Source of the DNA: Gracilaria gracilis
Taxonomy: Eukaryota > Rhodophyta > Florideophyceae > Gracilariales > Gracilariaceae
Direction of reading: 5' to 3'
DNA: 64,000 bases
NCBI GenBank assembly: GCA_030374805.1
Contig: JARGSG010000147.1
Coordinates: 26,916-90,915 of the forward strand
Shown here: positions 32,476 to 40,314 of the stretch, piece by piece
Layout of the letters: each line of letters starts with the position of its first letter
Position numbering within the stretch: position 1 is the first letter of the stretch
Notes under the pieces: model-generated
Databases searched by the model: none
What the model saw: only the letters and a program-made list of their open reading frames with translations
Told to the model about the DNA's origin: nothing
Position numbers and translations under genes: made by a program

Positions 32476-32891
32476 TTACCCCCAACTCTGGATAATGCCC
32501 AAGTGGGATAGAACTGTCACCGACATGTGGTAGATATAGTGTGCCGCTACGCGGTAGGTTGCAAGGAGCTCTAAGAAGAGAAGAGAAGACACCAATAAGG
32601 TTGGTCTTATGTACAGTATGAACAAAGAAAGAACGCACCGAATTGTCGGTTCATCGCCGTATAACGGAACTAAGAAGTAAGAAGTAATGAAGTATCTAGG
32701 AAGATGTTGCCACGAATAGAAATGAAGTGCATCCTGGTTAAGAAATAGAGAAGGAAGAGGAATGAAGTATGAAAGAAGCTCGAACACGAGAACGGTCCTA
32801 CAGGAGGAGAGAAGTAATGCCAAGCTGTGGTCTAATTGGGTTTATCGTATCCGAGCGACAGAACTACACGCCCTCAGGCACCCTGCCCAGA

Positions 32892-34817
32892 CTACTGGTG
32901 ACCAGCGTTGTTTCCGGGATCCTGCGTCGCAGGACCCCAACCTGCGGGAGCTTGAGTGCCCTCCGCAGGGACCTGTGCCGCGTCAGCGCCGGTATACCGA
33001 ACACTTACAAGAGGGATGTCGTCTTCCACCACCTCGCCATCACCATGGTCCAAGGAGGGATCGACCCAGTCCGCTGGAGGCCTATAGTTGTCAGGGAACA
33101 CGAACCCAGTCAGGTCTCCAATCGGCATAGCTCTAGGGGCCCGCATAATCGCTCTAGCATGAGCCTCGGAGATCATTTGCCGTTCCCACGGATCGTAGTA
33201 CGCGAAGGCCCCCGAACGGGTGAATATTCTCCCTGGTGATCAGTCGTTGCCGCGAGGGCCACCTTCTGGCTGCCAGTGCACCGGAATCCGGTCCCAATTG
33301 ACGGCCTCGATGAAGCGGAGGAGCATGTGAACCTCTTCCTGGTTGGAATCGGACCCCAAGGGTATAGACAGATCCTGTCGCCGGATAATCCATCGGAACA
33401 TCGAAGGGAGATACCAGAGACGGTAATGATAGTATGTATCCCACAGGAGATGTACCGCCACGCGTGCACCCCACTCCGCCGCAAAAAGCGTCCAGTATCC
33501 AGAGCAGGAATCATTCAACATTCTACAGCCTACATAGTAGAGGCATGGAGGAAGTTCGGCGTAGCACCCTCGCGGGACCTCGACATTCGCCCACCAGCTG
33601 GGAAGCGCAGCGTATCGCCCCGGCAGGGAGTTGTAGCGCAATCGCTCAGCCTCCAAGTGTGGATACTGAATCAGGAACCCTCGACGGGACCGCGAGCTTC
33701 GCTCAAGCCGAACACGGCGCTCAAAGCTCCACAAAAAATCATTGGATGATCGCCGAAGGTATCGGAATTCCGCCCGAAGAAGGGGACGACTCCAGAGAAG
33801 CCAACCATCGACCACGTTCGGTACCTCAGCCCTATGGGGAGATTCGTTGAACTCCGCTAGTGCGTATCCGTAGGACCTCTCGCCGAAAGCTCGGAAATGT
33901 GACACGTGAAAGTTGAACCGCAACGGTACCAAGTGATCCGATCGAACATGGCTAGCTCCTTCATAGGGAGCACGAACCCACAGTGCCCTAGTGCGACTAA
34001 GGGAATCACCGCCCGCACAGAACAGGTGCAGGGGATCGACCTCCACACGGTGACGCCAGCTTCTGGGCCGAACTACTTCGCAATGGAGCCCACCTGGGAG
34101 ATAACCGTTCTCAGCATACGAGTGAATAAGAGCCTCGGCGGCTACGGCCGTCGGATGGAACCAAGGTTCACGGCAATACACCTCGCCATGCTGCCGAGGC
34201 CGTCTAAAACGGAGACTTTCCAACCTGATCCAGCCCCTGGCATTGACCATTAATGACATCGCTTCCTCGGAGTTCCACGCCGCTGCGTCAATATCGGGAG
34301 CTTGAGGAGGCGCCGCGGAGTCGTAGCCTTGCGAGGATTGTCCAGGTTGAGCGCCCTATTGGGAGAAGTAACCAAGAGGTTGGTAACCAGATGGATCGTA
34401 CTGCGGCTGTGCGTGGGAACCTTCTTGAGGGAGGGGCATCGAGTTAAACCCGCCGAAGTATCCGGAAGAGCCTGCCATTTAGTAAGGAGAATGCTGATAC
34501 CCCGAGGGTTGATGAGATGGCACCATAGCGTGGGACGAATGCAACTGAGATGACGCCTGCGGAGGAGGTTGTTGAAAGCCTAAGTAGGAAAGTTTCTCGA
34601 AGGGAGCAGCACTCGACGAAGCCGCCTGTGAGGCACTTGAGGAAGCGTTCCCCGGAAGCGAGTTAGTCGCGAAAGGGTTCATGCCTGCGGTAGGAGAGAA
34701 GGTTGGAGATGACAGTTTTTGCCGCGAAGTCGGAGAGGAGTGATGTCGAGTACCACGCGTTGGTTCAGGAAGCTGTGAAGGTATTGCCGAAGTCTCAGAG
34801 TCTACCATTCTGAGCAT
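32892..34817 (-). pseudogene. antisense ORF of the inner gypsy element (three stops, no frameshift)
   Basis: Runs antisense to gag-pol, between chromodomain and 3' LTR. One frame is readable for 642 codons, broken only by TAA (34481-34479), TAG (34358-34356) and TGA (33242-33240). N-terminal quarter: Ser/Gln/Pro-rich, with 'GYFGGFNSMPLPQ' (the outer copy has 'GYFTGLRSVPLPQ'). Middle: Trp/Arg/Tyr-rich, with 'SRPLLRAEFRYL' and 'ERRVRLERS'. C-terminal: 'EWGARVAVHLLWDTYYHYRLWYL' split by conserved Trp/Tyr, then an acidic tail. I recognise no family and see no membrane segment, so an envelope is unlikely. The outer element keeps the same protein at clearly diverged sequence, which suggests it was once under protein-level selection. 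Confidence 0.7.
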
Positions 34818-34877
34818 CAGTATTTACGTACCGGTCGCCGGCGCCTTCCCGCAAAACAAAGCGCGAACCCTTGGCTA

Positions 34878-34889
34878 AGGAGGGGGAGA
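34878..34889 (+). other. polypurine tract of the inner gypsy element
   Basis: AAGGAGGGGGAGA-like purine run immediately before the TGTAGAACA start of the 3' LTR. The outer element has a matching GGCTAAGAAGGGGG run on the minus strand at 23015-22999. Confidence 0.8.
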
Positions 34890-35884
34890 TGTAGAACAAT
34901 GACAATCCGATGTCGGCACAATGAAGCTTCTCATAATGAAGCTCCATCCATTGAGCCCTGACGTGTCAGACTATGAATATGGACCCCGTTTCGGGTGAAA
35001 TTGGAAATATTGTTGGGACGTACCTTGTTAGGTGAATCGGGGTTAGAACCTATGAAATAGGTGTACAGTAGAGCATTATGGCATATTTGTCCAAATATTT
35101 GGCGTCACACCCGCTGGGTAGATACTTTGGCACCCTGACACTGGGTTGTCTACGTGTAGAGCCCTCGTGGGCGTGCGCAGCTCTAGATACAGCAGATAGT
35201 ATATATGCTCGGGCGATCTCGCCCTGGAGCCACTAAATAGAACTCACATGAGTCGTATCTTCTTCCTGAAGTACGTGGTCTTCATCCCGAAGGCTGGGCT
35301 ATGGTTGGTTCTGACTACGTAGGTTCACGACTCCTCTAAGGAGAGTAACCACGACTGGTCTCGGTACCATCACCCCTCAGGGTCCCTAAGAAAGTTCTTT
35401 ACTACCAGTTTCTGCCTTGTTTCGCTAATTACCCCAGTATCAGGTCGTTTTTGTTGTCGTTCACCGAGGTACCGGATCTTTGTTTAGTTCATCGTTTTCC
35501 TGGTGCAGGTTTCGCTTCCGCCTCTGTACAGAGTTATATTTGGACACTCGTGTGTTTCTCTCGTTCCGCTATCGGCCCTGTTCCCGCCGTTGGCACGGGC
35601 CGTAGCTTCGCTCGTATGGTTCTCCGTAGGAGCATTACACCGTCTAACGGCACCGTTCGCTCCACTTATAGACTCATTCTCTTTTGATCCGTCGTCGGTT
35701 ATTCCTCTCTAGGCCCACGCTCCTCTTTACCTCTGCAGGTTATTCCAGTACCGTCTCCGGTTTACACGCGGCTGCCACGCGGCACGCGCACGGGCAGAGG
35801 GCTCTACTTCTGAGTTCGCCCTTTTGTGAGGGCAGGACTTGGACACCCTGGTGAATACATGCCCTCTTTGAGGTTTGCTCTACA
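34890..35884 (+). repeat. 3' LTR of the inner gypsy element
   Basis: 995 bp; begins TGTAGAACA and ends GCTCTACA. The TATA motif and GGGCGATCTCGCCC element are kept. It is followed by GTTGG (35885-35889), the right target-site copy, after which the interrupted outer antisense ORF resumes. Confidence 0.9.
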
Positions 35885-36025
35885 GTTGGCGCTCCCGATT
35901 CGGGTTCTTCGTTTCATACCAGAACGTGGAGGTAGAGCGCATCGCTGTACCTCACCGACGTGGTCGGTACGTCCCACTCCCAGAGTGATGGTCCTCCCTG
36001 GCGGCGTGCCGGGGGTGTTATGTTG

Positions 36026-36316
36026 CCCTACAAACCTCGAATATGGCCCAAATATGGCCAAGATATGGCCGAAATGTGGCCGTTTAACTCGAAAAGTTGT
36101 GAGAACGTTTAAAAAGCGGAGATAAACAAGTTTCATTTTTCTTTATATGGCAGAAATATGACCCAAATGTGGCCTAAATATGGCCGAGGTGTACACGTGT
36201 CAGTTGGCTAAAGTCCTTTATTTCCATAGTTACACGTTCTCTGAAATTTTTGAGCTAAACGGCCACATCTCGGCCATATCTCGGCCATATTTGGGCCATA
36301 TTCGAGGTTTATAGGG
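36026..36316. mobile_element. 291-bp foldback/MITE element made of 11-bp repeats
   Basis: Terminal inverted repeats of about 85 bp start CCCTACAAACCTCG (left) and CCCTATAAACCTCG (right, read inward). Each arm contains four tandem units of the form ATATGGCCNAA, about 11 bp each. A third array of four similar units lies in the middle (about 36143-36188). Flanks are GTTG (36022-36025) and GTTG (36317-36320). Deleting the element and one GTTG rejoins the interrupted ORF exactly in frame with its relative, which confirms both ends. It has no coding capacity. The superfamily is unknown: a 4-bp duplication is unlike hAT (8), Mutator (9) or Harbinger (3). Confidence 0.8.
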
Positions 36317-37445
36317 GTTGCACTGCCGCTGGTCTTCACTTATATAGGGTCGCTCCTCCTCACGGATCCCCGGTTGGGGCTATGGTCGGTTGTGGTGACC
36401 GAGTGGGCTACCCGCTTCGCGGCATACATCCTCAGCGAGACCTACGACCAGTCGCGGCTTTGGTACGTACAACCCCGCGTGCGGGCGGCCATCCGTAGCC
36501 TGGACTTGCAAATCCCTCTTAGAGGCACTGCCAACGAGGAAGAAATGTTGGGGCTACTCGATTATATCGAGAACGTTCGGTGGGACGGGGTTCCCATCGA
36601 ACAAAGTGGTCGTCGAGACGATGATAGTGGAGGTTCCGGTCCCGGACTCGGGCGCAATACCCCGTTCGCGGGCGACTTCGTATATTTAGACCCTTGAGAC
36701 TACCGGGGAATCAGCCGCGAAGAAGCGGAAGAATTCCAGGATGCCCCGCGTGAAATCCCCAGCGACCACCCGCGAGGGTATGTCGAGTCGGACGATTATT
36801 ATGATGCTTACAGCGGGGGAGATCCAAAGATGGATAACGACCCCGATCCATCGGGCGAGACGGTCAAAGACGACGGTGACGAAGCCGACGCGGTCGGGAA
36901 TGACAACCAGGTTGACAACGCTCCGGCGGAGCCGGGTTCGAACACTCCAGCTGATCCCAAGACGGGCAGTCCGCTGCGGCGGTGACGACGGAACAAGAGG
37001 ATGGTGCTTCTCCGCCTTCGGCGAGCGCCGGATCAGGCAATCCCAGTTCTGGGCCGCTGAATGAGAACGAGATCATAGCCCGCTTCCTACATGGTGCAGG
37101 CCTCAGCTCTACCGAAGCTTCGGGTGATGTAGTCGAAATGGTGGATGCCTTGGCGAACCGCCTCTGGCGGGGTGCTCCACCTAGTGGGGGTAGCGGCTCG
37201 AACCCTTAGTGCCCGTCTCGGGTTGTCTTCCGGTTCGACCGGCTTTTCCATGACAACATGATGAACACAACGTAAACTTCTTGTCCTCGACGGTCCTTCT
37301 TCAATTATACTTCTATTCGGTCTTTCTTCTTTTCTCCCGTCCTGGACGGTTACCAATTATCCCACTTGGGCTCTTTCCACCGTGCCTGGTAGTGCGGTGC
37401 CGGAGCGCCGGTGATACTGTACGACCCGTGATCGGGGGAGATGTT

Positions 37446-38723
37446 CTATCGGTTCCTCTTTATCCCCTTCGGGACCACTACTCGGTCGACGACGTACTCC
37501 TGCACGTACACTTCACGGCCTTTCCGTGTTGTCTTCACTTCGCGTGGAGCGGTCCCTTCAAGGGGGAAAATGTTCTTCAAGAGGTTGTCGGGGCCCACCA
37601 AGGTGGTGTCGGTGCCGTCCCTACGAAGTGTTGCTCTCCTACTTGCGTGGTAGTCATCCCGTGTCGCAAATCTGCGTGGGTCGATCCGCCTTGGCGATGA
37701 CGTTGTCGTCTTATCCCCCGGCGGGGGTGCTCCGCGCTTAGCGGGAAGGGGCGCGTGTGGCGCGTTCTTTTGTGTACGGGCACGTGACTCCAACAACGGT
37801 TGGCTGGAATTTGCCCTATTCCGATCCCCCTCCCTGGCGCGAGGACCCTTCAACGGTTGCGCCGTGCCCTGCTAGCTTGGCATCCCGCGTGCGGTGGCTA
37901 TTTCCAGTAAGCTGGCGTGTGCTGTGCTGGTCCCATGTGAGGCGTGTACAGCACTCTTCCCGTGTGGGGCGTTTACAGCCGGCGCTGTGCTCACTACTTT
38001 GGGAGTTTTCGACTTGGTCGGACGTAGTGTGCCGTAGTAGACGGGTGCCAACTTCGGAGCAGCCAGTGTCGTGCTGGCGGTGCCAGGTTCTACCGAGACG
38101 CTCGGAGTGTGACTGAGCATGCGTACCTTGCCCTGCATGGGTGGTGTTCCCTCGCGATGAGGTGTTCTGTTGACAACGGTCGGGCTTCTTGTTGCAGCGT
38201 CCTCCCGGCTGAAGGGCGCTACTGACGGCTTCGTCTGAACATTCCCCAGTGGGGTGTTGACTCTCGCGCCCAGCGTCACTGGCTCATCTTCGGGGCTGCG
38301 CTCCGCATTCTGCGGCAATGAGGGCACGCGAGTAACCGCTTCAGCGGAGAAATCCTCAACGAGGGGAGATGCGGGCATACCCTGTATGGGGCTTGGTACA
38401 ACAGGACGGTTGTCGTTCCGTGCTTGCGGCGTCGATTGTATAGTCGTGTCTCGTGTACCACGGTGCGAAGTCCGCGTGATGCACCTACTCACATTGCTCT
38501 TGACGGGGGTAGTTCCTTCGCCACGAGGTGTTGCATTCCCAGTGCAGGGTCGCTCTGCCGCAGCGTCCTCCCGGCTTGAGGGCGCCACTGACAGGTGCTT
38601 ACGAACGTTCCCCGAAGGTGTGGTGCTCTTCGCGGGCTGCTGCAAGTGCGATGCAGATTCAACTGCCTCTACGGAGGATTCGTCGACGTTCGGGGACGAC
38701 AAAACCTGGAAGGGGCTTGGCAC
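37446..38723 (-). pseudogene. pol: outer gypsy: post-integrase linker and chromodomain remnant
   Basis: On the minus strand, 283 open codons (38723-37872) run past a stop into a further 135 (37853-37446). The sequence is Pro/Ser/Thr-rich, typical of a disordered linker, and contains two tandem copies of a ~120-residue unit (each with 'KHLSVAPSSREDAA' or 'TKPSVAPFSREDAA'). Near the end, 'VYVQEYVVDRVVV' corresponds to 'VYPQDFVVDRIVK' at the chromodomain start of the inner element, after which the similarity fades. The integrase that should precede it is missing. Confidence 0.6.
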
Positions 38724-38879
38724 TGCAGATCGGCTGTCGTTCCGCGAGACCGGCAGCGATCCTGCAACACCTCATCGTGCTTCATGGCATGAATTCCGTT
38801 GCGACGGCGAAAGATCTCCATCGGTGCAGCTGTTTCCCTCCCGCTCCTTAGACGGAGCAACGATATAGGATATCACCCA

Positions 38880-40314
38880 GACCCTATATCCAAATATCAT
38901 CTACCCAATATAGCCCTAGCTAGAAGGACCAAGAACGTCAGTACTACCCAAGCACTGTAAATGTGAAAATTAAAATTTTTCAAGAAGGCCAATTTCATTT
39001 TCAGAATCAGAGTTGTAATTAAAATTACATTCTTACATCATTACAGTATATGTAGCAAAATTAAGCTGCCAACAACATAAAAACAACCAACACAATTACT
39101 ACCTGAAACAAAGATGTATGAGTCAACATGTTTAGCTCCACCAGAAAATATTGTCCAAACTCTATATTTCTATTTTCACGAACAATTATGACATTTTACA
39201 GTCTGACATATTACTAAATCTAGTTTGATATCAAAACATACATTCTTACAACTTTTGAAAATAAAATTAGAAAAATATTGTCATATGCCAGTCCCAATTA
39301 CGTTTTAATATTTCTAACACACCCAAACAACAGTGTTATGCCCTATTCAAATTTCTTACTCATTTACAATTTCCAGCCATCTAAAAAGTAGATTCTCTAT
39401 TTGACACATCATAATAATTTTGTTCTTAGTAATTTAAAGCTCTATTACACATTACACTATTAGTAATTAAAATATGTGCCATCAAGAACTTCAAATACTT
39501 CTAAGTCCATAATACATGTTCAATTTAAGTTATAAAATACCGATATCTTAGTCTTGAGAAAGACAAAAACCCCTTTTCGTAACACCAACATACACATTCG
39601 TACTGAAGAACAGTTCTAGCCTTGAAAGAATCAATTTTATCTTCTACTTCTAGATATATAATATGTGCAGCTTTTACGAAAGCTTAGATATGATTCATAT
39701 CCGAAAATGTATTTTTGTTTGTTGAGGTATATGAAATATTTATTTAAACTTTTCACAGTCGTTATTTAAAAATGTGTATAAAAATGGTAAAACCCCTCAA
39801 TACATTATGCTTGAACAAAAAGTTGAAGCGCATACGATATTAAGATACGAGACGCCGGGAGTAATCTTAGCGTAGTTATTCATTAAAACGGTTCATAAAC
39901 TGGTTTGGTCATTATATGGTTTCCAACCCATAACCATGCGCCAATTCATGGTATCAAACCTAATTTTTTGATCTTCCATTCAATTTGAGATTAGGGGGGA
40001 ATTATTTAAGTTGATCCCAGTTTGTGATTGATCTCTTTTGAAGTTAAAGTAACGGCGAGTACACAATCACTTCATGCCAACCTTTACGGAAAACCCCGAT
40101 GGTTCGCGCCGTTTCCGTAACGGTCAGTTTACAACCGTGTAGGTTGTCAATCAAAAAAAATTGTAACGTTAATTTGGGCCGTTTGTAAGGGTTGTACAGA
40201 AATGCGGATCAATTGGAGCCTTCGTTCCCGTTGATCATAACACGAGACGCAGATCTGTTCCTTTCCTCGAGAGCAAGATCTTCGTGAGAACCGTCTAGAA
40301 AAGCTAAGAAAGAA
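38880..40314. other. AT-rich region upstream of the MULE-like gene
   Basis: 1.4 kb of strongly AT-rich sequence with no ORF of note. It starts abruptly after the GC-rich gypsy remnant. A 9-bp inverted pair, TTACGGAAA and TTTCCGTAA, lies at about 40084-40120. It may be part of the transposon that carries the next gene, but I found no terminal inverted repeat. Confidence 0.55.

Larger units (their letters stand above)
24029..35884 (+). mobile_element. inner Ty3/gypsy chromovirus, full length (11.86 kb), inactivated
   Basis: Two LTRs of equal length (995 bp) bound gag, protease, RT, RNase H, integrase, a long linker and a chromodomain on the plus strand, then a long antisense ORF, then a purine tract directly before the 3' LTR. 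This is the domain order of chromoviruses, a Ty3/gypsy lineage that uses an integrase-fused chromodomain to target chromatin. By eye the LTRs differ at roughly 5% of positions, so the insertion is not recent. Gag has a frameshift, and pol has at least five stops and one frameshift. No convincing primer-binding site was found after the 5' LTR. Confidence 0.9.
23046..36986 (+). pseudogene. antisense ORF of the outer gypsy element, split by two insertions
   Basis: This long ORF has no family I recognise. Pieces: 23046-23234 (N-terminus), 23246-24028 (Gln/Pro-rich, then a conserved domain with 'RPILQAEFRYL'), 35885-36025, 36317-36697 ('WATRFAAYILSETYDQSRLWYV', 'ENVRWDGVPI') and 36698-36986 (acidic tail). 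Each piece has a clear counterpart, in order, in the antisense ORF of the inner element, for example 'RPLLRAEFRYL' and 'YYHYRLWYLPSMFR'. Removing the inner gypsy with one GTTKG copy, and the foldback element with one GTTG copy, restores a continuous frame. Breaks: a frameshift near 23240, and TGA at 35986-35988 and 36695-36697, both where the relative has Trp. A further open frame, 36982-37209, may be an extension of the tail. Confidence 0.7.
22338..38870 (-). mobile_element. outer Ty3/gypsy chromovirus, 5'-truncated, interrupted by two insertions
   Basis: Read on the minus strand: post-integrase linker (38723-37854), chromodomain remnant (about 37500), antisense ORF region, purine tract (23015-22999), LTR. 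This order matches the 3' third of the inner element. Gag, protease, RT and integrase are missing; the sequence ends near 38870, where the base composition turns sharply AT-rich. It was interrupted by the inner gypsy element (24029-35884) and by a foldback element (36026-36316). Confidence 0.7.

Noticed and set aside
33276-34447. Plus-strand ORFs of 64-157 codons in the inner element
   Set aside because: They overlap the minus-strand antisense ORF, which alone has a homologue in the outer element.
35885-35905. TTGGCGCTCCCG after the 3' LTR as a primer-binding site of another element
   Set aside because: It is the resumption of the interrupted outer ORF; the frame and protein similarity run straight through it.
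37281-38868. Plus-strand ORFs of 65-204 codons
   Set aside because: They are shadows of the outer gypsy linker, which is coding-like on the minus strand.
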